NCBI RefSeq assembly: GCF_040215105.1
Contig: NZ_CP157875.1
Coordinates: 1,293,501 to 1,357,500 of the forward strand
DNA: 64,000 bases
Direction: 5' to 3'
Origin: Aeromonas veronii
Lineage (GTDB): Bacteria > Pseudomonadota > Gammaproteobacteria > Enterobacterales > Aeromonadaceae
Every line of letters starts with the position of its first letter. The stretch's first letter is position 1. A model generated the notes under the pieces. The model had not been told where the DNA came from. It worked only from the letters and a program-made list of their open reading frames with translations, and ran no database searches. The translations under genes and the position numbers were made by a program. This document shows positions 49,658 through 59,064 of this stretch, one piece after another.

Positions 49658-50782
49658 ATGCAATGGGAAGGAATGGCGGCGGTGCTCAGTCTGAGCCTGG
49701 GATCCATGCTGCTGCTGGCGGTGATCAACTGGTGGCGGGCCCGCTGGGATGGGGCTTCCGGCTACCTGCTGGCTCTGCTGATGCTGAGCAGCCTGCAGGC
49801 TCTTGAATATCTCTACCATCAGCAGCAGTGGTTCATGTACTGGCCCCATCTGCTCAAGCTGGCGGATCCCCTGGTGGTAATGATCCCCTTCTGCCTCTAT
49901 GGCTACATCCGTGCCCTGCAAGGGGAGGCCGTTCTCGGTCGCTGGCGTGAAAAGTTGGGTCATGGCCTGCCGCTGCTGCTGGTCGCCCTGCTGGATCTGC
50001 CTTATTGGCTGCTGCCGGCGGAGGAAAAAATCCGCAGGATCTTGCTCGGCGCGCAAGATGAGGCGCTCTGGTCCGGGCTGACGCCTTATGGCAATCAATA
50101 CCTGCTCATCATCGCCCTGCTGGGGCTGGGATACTGGTGGCAGCAGCGGCGACTCGGTGTCGTCAGCCGCAAACCGGCGCTGCGGGCCTGGGTGATGCAA
50201 CTGCAAGGGCTGCAACTGCTGGTGGCCTCGCTGCTGCTGGTGAGGATTGTTGTGAGCTGGCTGGGCTGGTCCTTCTCCACCGCCTACCTGCAGGCTCCGG
50301 TCATCGCCTGGCTGCTGTTGCAGATCCTGGCTCACGCCCGTCTGCCACAGCCATCGCCTCTTGTGGCGACCCCCTCTCATGAGACCGCATCGGTGAGCCC
50401 AGAACCCGAGGCCCCTTTGCGGGATGAGGGGCTGTCGTGCCTGTTTGCCGAGCTAGAACGCCAACTGAAGAGCGGTGCCTATCGGGATCCGGCCCTGTCG
50501 CTTGGCAAGCTGGCGGGGGAGTGTGGGATCAGCACGCATCAGGCTTCCAGCGCCATCAACGCCTGTTCGGGGGGACACTTCTACGACTGGATCAACCGCT
50601 ACCGGGTGGAGGAGGCCAAGCGATTGCTGCAAGGGAGCGAGGAGACGGTGGCCAGCATCTGTTACCAGGCCGGTTTCAACAGCAAATCGACCTTCAACAC
50701 CGCGTTTCGGCGCCACACCGGCCTGACCCCCAGCGCGTTTCGTCGCCAGGCTCCCTCCGATGCGCTGGGCGCCGCTTCGTGA
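49658..50782 (+). CDS. AraC-type regulator with multi-pass membrane N-terminus
   Basis: 374 aa. Residues 1-235 contain about seven hydrophobic helices (LSLSLGSMLLLAVINWW, YLLIIALLGLGYWW, LQLLVASLLLVRIVV). Residues 270-370 hold two AraC helix-turn-helix units: LSLGKLAGECGISTHQASSA and TVASICYQAGFNSKSTFNTA with the signature FRRHTGLTPSAFR. It resembles regulators that sense a membrane-soluble or periplasmic ligand and act on nearby genes. The divergent acylase gene is the likely target. ATG 49658 with AAGGAG. Confidence 0.88.
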   Translation: MQWEGMAAVLSLSLGSMLLLAVINWWRARWDGASGYLLALLMLSSLQALEYLYHQQQWFMYWPHLLKLADPLVVMIPFCLYGYIRALQGEAVLGRWREKLGHGLPLLLVALLDLPYWLLPAEEKIRRILLGAQDEALWSGLTPYGNQYLLIIALLGLGYWWQQRRLGVVSRKPALRAWVMQLQGLQLLVASLLLVRIVVSWLGWSFSTAYLQAPVIAWLLLQILAHARLPQPSPLVATPSHETASVSPEPEAPLRDEGLSCLFAELERQLKSGAYRDPALSLGKLAGECGISTHQASSAINACSGGHFYDWINRYRVEEAKRLLQGSEETVASICYQAGFNSKSTFNTAFRRHTGLTPSAFRRQAPSDALGAAS

Positions 50783-50795
50783 GCGAGCAACAAAA

Positions 50796-50818
50796 AGCCC
50801 GGCGCAGAGGCCGGGCTG
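50796..50818 (-). terminator. Terminator of the DUF465 gene
   Basis: AGCCCGGC/GCCGGGCT stem; on the minus strand it runs into TTTTTG. On the plus strand there is no T-run. Confidence 0.75.
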
Positions 50819-50855
50819 GGGGATAAGTTGCTTATCCGGGTATTCGTCGAGGCGT

Positions 50856-51071
50856 CTAGTGTGGATGTTGTTTGAGGATGTCGTATATCTCCTCTTTCAG
50901 TTTAAGTTTCTGTTTTTTCAGATCCTTCACCTCGGAGCTGTAATCGCTGGCGTGATGCTTCTCCAGTTTTCTAATCTCCGCATCCAGGTCGTTGTGCAAG
51001 TCAAACTTCTTCTGGAAATGGACATCACTGCTCTTCAGTTTCGAGATGAGCTCTCTGTACTCTGGGAACAT
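50856..51071 (-). CDS. DUF465 (YdcH-like) coiled-coil protein
   Basis: 71 aa, almost entirely helical and charged: FPEYRELISKLKSSDVHFQK, DLHNDLDAEIRKLEKHHASD, VKDLKKQKLKLKEEIYDIL. This matches the DUF465/YdcH family of small dimeric coiled coils, whose function is unknown. ATG 51071. Own terminator, own spacer upstream (51072-51358 shows no other gene). Confidence 0.85.
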   Translation of the reverse strand: MFPEYRELISKLKSSDVHFQKKFDLHNDLDAEIRKLEKHHASDYSSEVKDLKKQKLKLKEEIYDILKQHPH

Positions 51072-51314
51072 GTAATGCGGCCTCCTTGTTGCTGTTTGAT
51101 TGTGCCTTGACCTTCAAACTACCCCTAAGCGGGTCACAGAAACGTGATCCAATTCAAATTCGGGGGCAATGATCGCCGCTCTCGAAATGTCGATGGCTAA
51201 CTGTTTGAATCACAAGCTGATAAGCAGGCTCACCATCCACAGCGAGTCCAAAAACTGCCGCTGGGATCACAACTTGGCAGCCTGATGACGGGGGAAGCGC
51301 CGCCGGGCGGGCAG

Positions 51315-51341
51315 CAAAAAGGGGCCTGAGGCCCCTTTTTA
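51315..51341 (-). terminator. Terminator of the MATE-exported-protein unit
   Basis: AAAAAGGGGCC/GGCCCCTTTTT around TGA, 18 nt beyond the stop at 51359. Confidence 0.9.
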
Positions 51342-51358
51342 GATAACGACAGCGATGC

Positions 51359-51952
51359 TTATTCTTTTTTCTTTTTCTTCTCGGGCAGGGGCTTGCCGTC
51401 ACGGGCGATCACCTTGCCCGCCTCGAAACCGATCTGCGCCGCCAGCTCTTCCAGATCCGGTGCCTTGGCCTCGTTGCCAATGGCGTACTGGTAGTTGGCG
51501 ATGGTGATCCTCTCCGCCACCGGAGTGCCGGGGACGATGGGTTCACGCCAGCCCTGGCCGATATGGGCCACCAGCGTGCCATTCATGATGAGTTCGCCGA
51601 CGATCTCCTGGGTGGGGATACCCTTGCCATAGGTCAGGCCCTGGGCGTGCTTCTTGCCCACCAGGGGGTCGGTACTGGCAGGGATCAGCTTGGTGCGGAT
51701 CAGCCACTTGGGATCCTTGGTCTTGCCCACTGCCTTGCCGGTCTGGTACTCGTTGATCTTGATGGTCTTGATCATCTGAGCCATGAATTCCTTGGTCAGC
51801 GCCTTCTGGGCCTCGTTGCTCTCATCGATGGCGATGGGGGCCACATACCAGGTCTGGGGGGCCGGTGCCTTGGGGGCCTTGGGCGCGGTCTGCGCCATGG
51901 CCAGCGGGCTGAGCAGCAGGGCTGCCAGCAAGAGTCCGAATTTCTTCATCAT
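51359..51952 (-). CDS. Exported protein of unknown function
   Basis: 197 aa. Sec signal peptide ending LAMAQ near residue 21, followed by a Pro/Ala/Lys linker APKAPKAPAP. The folded part runs from TWYVAPIAIDESNEAQKAL to GFEAGKVIARDG and ends in a Lys-rich tail EKKKKKE. The middle VGELIMNGTLVAHIGQGWRE suggests a beta-rich domain. No family recognised. It follows the MATE gene by 8 nt. Start ATG 51952 or the adjacent ATG 51949. Confidence 0.7.
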   Translation of the reverse strand: MMKKFGLLLAALLLSPLAMAQTAPKAPKAPAPQTWYVAPIAIDESNEAQKALTKEFMAQMIKTIKINEYQTGKAVGKTKDPKWLIRTKLIPASTDPLVGKKHAQGLTYGKGIPTQEIVGELIMNGTLVAHIGQGWREPIVPGTPVAERITIANYQYAIGNEAKAPDLEELAAQIGFEAGKVIARDGKPLPEKKKKKE

Positions 51953-51960
51953 GATTCTGC

Positions 51961-53319
51961 TTATGATTCCACTGATGGTTCAACGAGGATTTTGTTTTGC
52001 CAGCGACGGCTGCGCCAGCGCCAGAACATGGCCAGACCGCGCACCCATTCGTCACAGGCGAGCGCGAGCCAGATGCCGACCAGCCCATAGCCCTGCATGA
52101 TACCAAGGAAATAGGCCAGAGGAACGGCAATTCCCCACATGGAGACCAGCGCCATGTAGAGGGGGAAGCGGGCATCCCCGGTGGCGCGCAGGGCGTTGAT
52201 CACCACCAGGTTGAAGGTGCGGCCGGGTTCGAGGATGAGGCTGATGAGGAACAGCTGGGCCACCTGGGTGATGATGTCGGCATCGTCGGTGAACAGGCTG
52301 ATGATGGCGCGCCCGTTCAGGGCTGCGGCGATGGCGATGAGGGTGGTGACGATGAGACCGAGCTTGAGGCTCTTGAGCAACTGCTTGTAGGCCTGCTCGA
52401 AGCGCCGTGCCCCCGCCAGATGACCGATGATGATCTCGTTGCCCAGGCCGATGGAGAGGCCGAACAGCAAGATGAACAGGCAGATCTGGAAGAAGTAGGA
52501 CTGGGTAGCCAGCGCCTTGTCGCCGAGCAGGCCGACGAAGGCGGTCACCACCATGAACTGCAGCATCCAGGAGAGGTTCTCCCCCGCCGCCGGCAGGCCG
52601 ATGTGCAGCACCTTGTCCAGCATGGCACGGCTCGGCCGAACGATCTCGGGCAGACGCAGGCGGATGCCGGTCTTGCGGGCCACCAGCCACACCAGCAGCA
52701 CCACACCGACGATGCGCCCCGCTACCGTGCTGATGGCGACCCCGGCCACCCCGAGCTGGGGCAGGCCGAACCAGCCATAGAGCAGCAACAGGTTGCCGAC
52801 GAAGGTGATGAGGTTGACGATCAGGGTCACGTACATGGCCTGACGGGTGTGGCCGTGGGCGCGCAGGGTGGCCGCCAGACAGAGCGCCGCCGCCTCCGGC
52901 AGCAGACACAGACCGATGATCTGCAAGTAAAGGGTGGCATCCCCCATCAGGTGGGCAGGCAGGTTCATCAGCGCCAGCATGGTGCTGGCGCCGGCCATGA
53001 CCCCCACCGCCGCCACCAGTCCCACCAGCAGGTTGAAACCGATGGCGGTGTGGATGACTATGCGCGCCTTCTCTTTGTCGCCCGCTCCCAGATACTGGGT
53101 GATCACCACGCTGGTGCCGATGCTGACAAAGCTGAACAGGGTGATGGCGAGATCGAACACTTGATTGCCGACGGCGAGCGCCGCCACCCCCTGATAGGAG
53201 ACATGGCCCACCATGAAGGTGTTGAGGGCCCCGGTCAAAAAGTGCAGGGCGAGATCGATAAAGAGCGGCCAGGTCAGGGCGAAGAGGGTGCCGGGGCCTG
53301 CATGGGATTGAGTCTGCAT
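51961..53319 (-). CDS. MATE-family multidrug/cation efflux transporter
   Basis: 452 aa, 12 transmembrane helices in two homologous halves. Typical motifs are LTGALNTFMVGHVSYQGVAA in helix 1-2, GTSVVITQYLGAGDKEKAR, and in the second half LSIGLGNEIIIGHLAGARRF. Such pumps exchange drugs for Na+ or H+. The substrate is unknown. It may form a transcription unit with the exported protein downstream; the SulP gene is 129 nt upstream on the same strand. Confidence 0.9.
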   Translation of the reverse strand: MQTQSHAGPGTLFALTWPLFIDLALHFLTGALNTFMVGHVSYQGVAALAVGNQVFDLAITLFSFVSIGTSVVITQYLGAGDKEKARIVIHTAIGFNLLVGLVAAVGVMAGASTMLALMNLPAHLMGDATLYLQIIGLCLLPEAAALCLAATLRAHGHTRQAMYVTLIVNLITFVGNLLLLYGWFGLPQLGVAGVAISTVAGRIVGVVLLVWLVARKTGIRLRLPEIVRPSRAMLDKVLHIGLPAAGENLSWMLQFMVVTAFVGLLGDKALATQSYFFQICLFILLFGLSIGLGNEIIIGHLAGARRFEQAYKQLLKSLKLGLIVTTLIAIAAALNGRAIISLFTDDADIITQVAQLFLISLILEPGRTFNLVVINALRATGDARFPLYMALVSMWGIAVPLAYFLGIMQGYGLVGIWLALACDEWVRGLAMFWRWRSRRWQNKILVEPSVES

Positions 53320-53448
53320 GGGGTGTCCAAATACTGATGATGGCCCTCGTCAGGGCCATCTGGACGGGCATTTAACACCAAGAGCCTGAGCGGTGCAATG
53401 GGGATCCCCTCACCCCTGTCCGTGGGGGAGGGGTGAGAGGAGAACGGA

Positions 53449-55272
53449 TCAGGCCGGGGTGGCACCGGCCTCCTGCTCGGAGGGCAGGGTGAGGCGCGCC
53501 GAGTCCGGCAGCGTCTCATCTCGCGGCCAGGAGGGCGCCGGGCTGTCCGGGATGGTCTGCTGCGCCTCATCATCCTTGAATACCGGCTCCCGGTAACAGC
53601 GGGTCAGGCGCAGGGCCTGATACATGTCGGGGCTGAGCAGTATGCCCTCCTCGCCGACCCGGATCCCCGCCTGTTGCAACCAGTGGGTCATCTGGCCGTG
53701 ACGACCGGCCATCACCATGTGAATGCCGCGCCGTTTCAGATCCTTGTGCAGCTCCCCCACCATGCTCATCACGCTGATGTCCTGGTGGGTGAAACAGGCG
53801 ACGGCGTCGATCACCAGGCATTTGGGGCTGTGGGGATCCTGCACCAGCAGGGCCAGCACCCGCCGCTTGAAATAGGGGGCGTTGAAGTAGGTCAGCGGCG
53901 AGTTGAAGCGATAGACCAGAATGCCGGGGATGGCCTTGGCCTGTTCGTTGTCCCCCAGGGTGCGTACCACCCCTTCATCATCCATGCCGAGCAGTTGATC
54001 CGTTGGGCGCATCACGTTGCGCAGGAACTGGAACAGGCCGAGCAAGACCGCGAGAGTGATCCCCGGGATGACCCCCATGGTCAACACGCTGATGAAGGTT
54101 ATGAGGGCCAGCCAGAAGGCGGCACGGTCGGAGTTGCGCAGGGCCCAGAGGCCGCGAAAATCGGTCAGCGACAGGGAGGCCATCACCAGCACCACGCCGA
54201 GGGCGGCGGTGGGAATGTATTGCAGGGGGGCCGTCAGGTAGAAGGTGACCAGGGCGATGACGATGGCGGCGATGATGGAGACCAGCTGGCTCTTGCCGCC
54301 ATTGGCGTCGTTGACCGCGGTACGCGAATCCGCCCCGCTGATGGCAAAGCCCTGGGAGGCGGCGGCCGCCAGGTTCGCCATGCCGAGCGCTCGAAACTCC
54401 TTGTCCGCGTCAATCTCGTAGCCGTTCTTGGCCGCGAAGCTGCGGGCGGTGAGCATCATGGAGACGAAGCTCACCATGGCGAGGTTGAGGGCGGGCAGCA
54501 CGAGTTCGCGCATCAGGCCGGGGGGAAATTCCGGCATCTGGAAGGCAGGCAGGCCGGAGCCGATGGCCCCCAGGGTCGCGATGTCGAATCGTCCGAGGTC
54601 GAAGGCCCATACCAGGGCCGCGGTCACCACCATGGCGACCATGGAGGAGGGCCAGGCCGGCTTGTAGCGCTTGGCCAGCAGCAGGGTGAGCAGGGTGGTC
54701 AGACTCATGGCCAGGGTGGGCAGATGGGTCTGGGTGATGTAGTGAGTGCCGTTGAGGATCCGCTCGATGAGGTAGCGTTCGCTGAAGGTGAAGCCAAAGA
54801 TCTTGGAGAGCTGGCCCACCATGATGGTGATGGCGACCCCGTTGAGCAGGCCCATCAGGATGGGACGGGAGAGAAAATCTGCCAGCACCCCCAGCTTGAA
54901 GCGGCTGGCGATGAGGCACCAGAAGCCGGTCATGGCGGTCATGGTCATCACCAGTTGCCAATGACGGGTGGCATCCCCGGCGGCCAGCGGGGTCACCACG
55001 GCGGCGATGACGGCACAGGTGGCGGCGTCCGGCCCGACGATGAGCTGGCGGGAGGTGCCGAACATGGCATAGACCAGCATGGGCAGGATGCAGGAGTAGA
55101 GGCCGACGATGGCACCGACGCCGGCGAGCTCCGAATAGGCGATGGCCACGGGCAGTGCCACGGCGGCCACCGACAGGCCAGCGCGAAGGTCCGGCACCAG
55201 CCAGGCCCGCTGATATTGCAGCAGGGCGGCAAGGCCCGGCAGCCAGCGTTCGAGAGAGAAGAAGTCGCGCAT
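53449..55272 (-). CDS. SulP/SLC26-family anion transporter with STAS domain
   Basis: 607 aa. The transport domain (about 20-430) has VAAVALPVAIAYSELAGVGA and VGPDAATCAVIAAVV, and FAISGADSRTAVNDANGGKS as the family's central signature. The C-terminal STAS domain (about 450-560) includes CLVIDAVACFTHQDISVMS. Family members carry sulfate, bicarbonate or dicarboxylates such as succinate (DauA); the substrate cannot be chosen from sequence. A Pro/Glu-rich tail of about 45 residues follows STAS. Start ATG 55272. Confidence 0.9.
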   Translation of the reverse strand: MRDFFSLERWLPGLAALLQYQRAWLVPDLRAGLSVAAVALPVAIAYSELAGVGAIVGLYSCILPMLVYAMFGTSRQLIVGPDAATCAVIAAVVTPLAAGDATRHWQLVMTMTAMTGFWCLIASRFKLGVLADFLSRPILMGLLNGVAITIMVGQLSKIFGFTFSERYLIERILNGTHYITQTHLPTLAMSLTTLLTLLLAKRYKPAWPSSMVAMVVTAALVWAFDLGRFDIATLGAIGSGLPAFQMPEFPPGLMRELVLPALNLAMVSFVSMMLTARSFAAKNGYEIDADKEFRALGMANLAAAASQGFAISGADSRTAVNDANGGKSQLVSIIAAIVIALVTFYLTAPLQYIPTAALGVVLVMASLSLTDFRGLWALRNSDRAAFWLALITFISVLTMGVIPGITLAVLLGLFQFLRNVMRPTDQLLGMDDEGVVRTLGDNEQAKAIPGILVYRFNSPLTYFNAPYFKRRVLALLVQDPHSPKCLVIDAVACFTHQDISVMSMVGELHKDLKRRGIHMVMAGRHGQMTHWLQQAGIRVGEEGILLSPDMYQALRLTRCYREPVFKDDEAQQTIPDSPAPSWPRDETLPDSARLTLPSEQEAGATPA

Positions 55273-55342
55273 TAATTAACCCATTGAGTAATAAACAGCT
55301 TTTTCGTAGTTTGCCCATGCATGGCGGGGCATTGCAACGGCG

Positions 55343-55927
55343 TTATGACCAGATCACCTCAAGGTCGGGCCAGATCTGCTGCCAACGTTTCGTCAGGATG
55401 CGTTGCACGAACACCTGGTGATCCTGGCGGCATCTCGGGTTAGCGTTCACTCGCAGTGACCAGTTATGACCAAAGCCATAGGGCGCCAGCCAGGCGAAGC
55501 TATCATCGGCCAGCAAGCGCACCCCGATACAGGTGGGGATCTCTACCCAGTGGCTGAGTGCCTCCTGGCTGCTGTGAAAAGGAGGCACCCGCTGGCGAAG
55601 ATGCATGCGGGCCTGGTTGCGTACCTCCCAGCGCTGATCCGGCAGACGGGCGTACAGCCAGGCTTCATGATCCCCCTCTGCCAGCCCTTCCGGATCAGCG
55701 GCATCGAGATAGATGAGGTCGATGTCGTTGAGGGGCGTTGGCACTGTCTTGCCGTGCAAATGGTCCCAGACGAGGTTACGGACAAAACCGGCCCCCAGGG
55801 CCCAGTCGGACAAATCCAGTGTCCGAGCGGTGCGCAGGCAGGCCATCCGCAGCGGATCGGCCCTCAGCAGCGCCTCGGTCTTCATCTGCAAGGCGATCTC
55901 CTGGCGAGTAATGACGTCACTTTGCAT
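55343..55927 (-). CDS. Nucleotidyltransferase-like protein (PF06042 type)
   Basis: 194 aa. The nucleotidyltransferase core is seen as ALGAGFVRNLVWDHLHG (44-60) and NDIDLIYLD (67-75), which supplies the metal-binding Asp pair. It continues WEVRNQARMHLRQRVPPFHS and EIPTCIGVRLLADDSFAWLA. This fits the YiiL-unrelated, poorly studied nucleotidyltransferase family of bacteria with no known substrate. It overlaps the end of the GNAT gene by 11 nt, so the pair is co-transcribed. Confidence 0.83.
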   Translation of the reverse strand: MQSDVITRQEIALQMKTEALLRADPLRMACLRTARTLDLSDWALGAGFVRNLVWDHLHGKTVPTPLNDIDLIYLDAADPEGLAEGDHEAWLYARLPDQRWEVRNQARMHLRQRVPPFHSSQEALSHWVEIPTCIGVRLLADDSFAWLAPYGFGHNWSLRVNANPRCRQDHQVFVQRILTKRWQQIWPDLEVIWS

Positions 55928-56174
55928 TGCGGCGCAGCCAGACCTCGATATAGCTGCAGGTCGGCACTATGGTCAGTCCCTTCTCCTGGCTCCAGTCATA
56001 GAAGGCGCGAGCCAGTTTGTCGGCGATCCCCTGTCCCCGCAGCTCACTCGGAACCTGGGTGCTGTATGCCTCGACCGTGCCTGCATCCCGTGGCCGGTAG
56101 GCGAGGCGGGAGAGCTGGCCGTCGACAATGCAGACGAATTGGTGCTCATCGCTCTGATGAAGGATCTCGCTCAT
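55917..56174 (-). CDS. Small GNAT-like acyltransferase (YidJ/YjdJ type)
   Basis: 85 aa, minimal GNAT domain: LSRLAYRPRDAGTVEAYSTQ, then the acetyl-CoA loop VPSELRGQGIADKLARAFYD, and EKGLTIVPTCSYIEVWLRRN at the end. This is the short N-acetyltransferase-related family (COG2388), proposed to bind acetyl-CoA; substrate unknown. ATG 56174 with CGAGGAG. It overlaps the downstream nucleotidyltransferase gene by 11 nt. Confidence 0.88.
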   Translation of the reverse strand: MSEILHQSDEHQFVCIVDGQLSRLAYRPRDAGTVEAYSTQVPSELRGQGIADKLARAFYDWSQEKGLTIVPTCSYIEVWLRRNAK

Positions 56175-56360
56175 GATGGCTCCTCGAATTGTGATAGGGG
56201 TGATGAGAGCATGATGGGGGTCATTTGCCAACCGCACTTTAGGCCAAGGGCCCGCTTTGCCTATCCATCCCGCTCGCTTACACTGGCCGCCAGCCCATGG
56301 CGAGAGCCTGGGGGCTGATAAGCCAAGGTATAGAACAGTTAACAGAGGATGGATCCCGTC

Positions 56361-57245
56361 ATGGCCTTTGCCACCCTGGAGAGTTTGATCGGCAATACCC
56401 CGCTGCTGCGGTTGCAGCGCATCAACCCCTATCCAGAGGTCACCCTGCTGGTGAAGCTGGAGGGCAACAACCCCGCCGGTTCGGTCAAGGACAGACCGGC
56501 CCTGAACCTCATCAAGGCGGCAGAGGTGAGCGGTCACTTGCGCCCCGGCGACACCCTGATCGAGGCTACCTCGGGCAACACCGGCATCGCGCTCGCCATG
56601 GTGGCGGCCGCCCGGGGCTACCGGATGCGGCTCATCATGCCGCGTACCATGAGTCAGGAGCGGCGCGACGCCATGCAGGCCTATGGCGCCGAACTGGTGC
56701 TGGTGGACGATGGCATGGAAGGGGCGCGGGATCTCGCGCTGACCATGCAGGTGCGGGGGGAGGGGCTGGTGCTCGATCAGTTCAACAATCCGGCCAACCC
56801 GGATGCCCACTATCAGTCGACCGGCCCCGAGATCTGGCAGCAGAGCGAGGGGGCGGTCACTCACTTCGTCTCCGCCATGGGGACCACGGGTACCATCATG
56901 GGGGTTTCCCGCTATCTCAAGGAGCGGAACCCCGCCATCGAGATCGTCGGCCTGCAGCCCGCTGAGGGGAGCCAGATCCCCGGCATCCGGCGCTGGCCCG
57001 CAGCCTATCTGCCCACCATTTTCGAACCCGCAAGGGTCGATCGGGTGCTGGATGTGACGCTGGATGAGTCGCTCGCCATGATGCGCCGTCTGGCCCGTGA
57101 AGAGGGGATCTGCTGCGGGGTCAGCTCCGGTGGGGCCGTGGCGGGGGCCCTGCGGGTGGCGGCGAGCCTCGAGCGCGGGGTCGTGGTCGCCATCATCTGT
57201 GACAGGGGGGATCGCTACCTCTCCACCGGGGTGTTCGGCAACTGA
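56361..57245 (+). CDS. cysM: CysM, O-acetylserine sulfhydrylase B
   Basis: PLP enzyme making cysteine from O-acetylserine and sulfide or thiosulfate. Length is 294 aa (E. coli 303). PLP Lys43 in GNNPAGSVKDRPAL, phosphate loop ATSGNTGIALA, and GTTGTIMGVSRYLKE. CysM rather than CysK is indicated by the short C-terminus CDRGDRYLSTGVF and the RRWPAAYLP segment. ATG 56361; ATG 56349 in frame is possible but crowds the Shine-Dalgarno sequence. Confidence 0.92.
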   Translation: MAFATLESLIGNTPLLRLQRINPYPEVTLLVKLEGNNPAGSVKDRPALNLIKAAEVSGHLRPGDTLIEATSGNTGIALAMVAAARGYRMRLIMPRTMSQERRDAMQAYGAELVLVDDGMEGARDLALTMQVRGEGLVLDQFNNPANPDAHYQSTGPEIWQQSEGAVTHFVSAMGTTGTIMGVSRYLKERNPAIEIVGLQPAEGSQIPGIRRWPAAYLPTIFEPARVDRVLDVTLDESLAMMRRLAREEGICCGVSSGGAVAGALRVAASLERGVVVAIICDRGDRYLSTGVFGN

Positions 57246-57321
57246 TCCCCATTCGTCCGGGTGGCGCACAAGGCGGGATCAGGAAAATCTGATCCCGCAG
57301 ATCATCGTGACCGTCGCCCCG

Positions 57322-58506
57322 TTACTCCCATACCCGCTCCAGCAGGGCCAGCAACTGCTCCCGGTCGGCATCCTTGCGGTTGTAGAGCAGGGCCCCGTCG
57401 TTGATGGCGAGATCCCGTATCTCCTCCAGCAGGGAGCGGTCTGTCGCCCCGGCCTCCGCCAGGGTGCGCGGCAGGCGCACTGCCTCCCACAGGGTGTCTC
57501 GCAGGCTATTGATTGCATCCAGGGTGGCCTGTGGCCGCAGAGAGGGGGGGGTGGCGGCGAAGCGCTCGGCCCCCGCCAGCGGCAGCAGCAGGTGGGCGAG
57601 CTCCTCATCGATCTGGGGCCTGTTGTAGTCGAGCACGGCGGGTAGGAAGAGGTTCATGCACAGGCCATGGGGCAGATGACAGCGGGCCCCCAGGCTGTGA
57701 CCGAGGGCATGCACCAGCCCCACCATGGAGTTGGAAAACGCCATGCCCGCCAGGGTCGACCCTTCCGCCAGTTGCAGCCGCAGCCCCTTGTCCTGCGGGG
57801 AGCCCAATACCTTCGGCAGGGCGTTCGCTATCTTTTCCACTGCCCCCAGGGCCAGGGCGTCGCTCACTGGATTCTTGCCGTTGCCGATGAAGGATTCGAT
57901 GGCATGGGTCATGGCATCCATGGCGGTGGCGGCCGTGATGGGCAGGGGCAGCCCCTGGGTGAGGCGCGGATCCAGCACCGCCAGCTGGGGCAGCAGGAAG
58001 GGGGAGGTGAAGGGTACCTTGCGACCGCTGTGCTCGTCCCGGATCACCGCCACCAGGGTCACCTCCGAACCGGTGCCCGCCGTGGTCGGTATCACGGCCA
58101 GAGGATTGAGCGGGCGGGTGAGGCTGCCGGCACCGGCATGATCCATCAGATTGTTGCCACCCAGGGTGGCGAGGATGTTGACCGCCTTGGCGGTATCGAT
58201 GACGGAGCCACCCCCCAGGGCCACCAGGCTGTCACAGTCGAGGGTGCGATAGCGCACGGCTATCTGCTCCACCACTGCGGTGGAGGAATCGGCCGGGATC
58301 TCGTCCCAGCAGGCCACCGCCGGCAGGCCTCCCTCGGCCAGCATTTCCTGTACCAGGGTCGCCAGGCCGCTGCCGCTGACCCCCTTGTCGGTGAGCAGCA
58401 AGGGACGGCTCGCCCCCAGTGCCATCAATTCGCTGGCAACTTGCTCCAGCGCCTGCTCCCCTGCCAGCAGTTTGACCGGGCAGAAGAAATCGTAGTATCG
58501 GCTCAT
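57322..58506 (-). CDS. Iron-containing (group III) alcohol dehydrogenase
   Basis: 394 aa. NAD(P) motif GGGSVIDTAKAVNIL (97-111), PTTAGTGSEVT, metal ligands in AMDAMTHAIESF and VHALGHSLGARCHLPHG. Members oxidise alcohols or reduce aldehydes using Fe2+. It is the last gene of the ALDH-TetR-SCP2 run (54 nt gap), so it probably supplies aldehyde for the dehydrogenase upstream. ATG 58506. Confidence 0.9.
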   Translation of the reverse strand: MSRYYDFFCPVKLLAGEQALEQVASELMALGASRPLLLTDKGVSGSGLATLVQEMLAEGGLPAVACWDEIPADSSTAVVEQIAVRYRTLDCDSLVALGGGSVIDTAKAVNILATLGGNNLMDHAGAGSLTRPLNPLAVIPTTAGTGSEVTLVAVIRDEHSGRKVPFTSPFLLPQLAVLDPRLTQGLPLPITAATAMDAMTHAIESFIGNGKNPVSDALALGAVEKIANALPKVLGSPQDKGLRLQLAEGSTLAGMAFSNSMVGLVHALGHSLGARCHLPHGLCMNLFLPAVLDYNRPQIDEELAHLLLPLAGAERFAATPPSLRPQATLDAINSLRDTLWEAVRLPRTLAEAGATDRSLLEEIRDLAINDGALLYNRKDADREQLLALLERVWE

Positions 58507-58560
58507 CGCGAGACTCCCTGTGTGCGAGTGATTGAAAGATCGGTATGAAAGAGGCCGAGG

Positions 58561-59064
58561 TCAGCCCGTCAGCAGCCCCAGATAGATGCGACCTGCCCGC
58601 ACGCCCTTGCTGACGGGGGCCGGATAGTGGCGCATCAGGGGCCTGGCGATGAAGGCGGGCAGGATCAGGGCCTGCAGTTGCTCGATGGCCCGCACCAGGT
58701 GCATGGCGGTGGTGAGATCCCCCTCCACCTGCAACCGGTTCTCGCAGAAGGCCTGGTTGATCCCGAGGCGAAAGCTTAGGGCCCGAAAGGCGATGGCCGG
58801 GTGCTTGAAGCGCACCCGCAGCGGATGCGGCGCAACCTGGGCAGGGGCGCCGCAGTGCCAGCGGCCGTCCTGCTTGTACAGGTCGAGCCCGTGTCGGTAG
58901 CCGCTGATCTCCAGCCGGATGCAGGTGCCGTCGGCCAGGGGGGAGAGCTCGCGGCGCACCGACTCATCGATGCGGGCGGCCCGGCACAGGGTTCGCCCCA
59001 GTACCCAGAGCAGGCTGAGATTCCAGAGGCGGTGGCCAGTTTGGCGCAGGCGTTCAAGTGTCAT
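58561..59064 (-). CDS. SCP2-like lipid-binding domain protein
   Basis: 167 aa. DGTCIRLEISGYRHGLDLYK, VRFKHPAIAFRALSFRLGIN and the helix VEGDLTTAMHLVRAIEQLQA show a sterol-carrier-protein-2 fold, which binds long-chain lipids in a hydrophobic tunnel. Within this operon it may present a lipid aldehyde or alcohol to the dehydrogenases. ATG 59064 with AAGGAG. The start overlaps the TetR gene by 11 nt, so it is co-translated. Confidence 0.78.
   Translation of the reverse strand: MTLERLRQTGHRLWNLSLLWVLGRTLCRAARIDESVRRELSPLADGTCIRLEISGYRHGLDLYKQDGRWHCGAPAQVAPHPLRVRFKHPAIAFRALSFRLGINQAFCENRLQVEGDLTTAMHLVRAIEQLQALILPAFIARPLMRHYPAPVSKGVRAGRIYLGLLTG

Noticed and set aside
53409..53437. Inverted repeat CTCACCCCT/AGGGGTGAG behind the SulP gene
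   Set aside because: Arms are clear but no T-run follows on either strand, and no second copy was noticed in the window, so neither terminator nor dispersed repeat could be supported.
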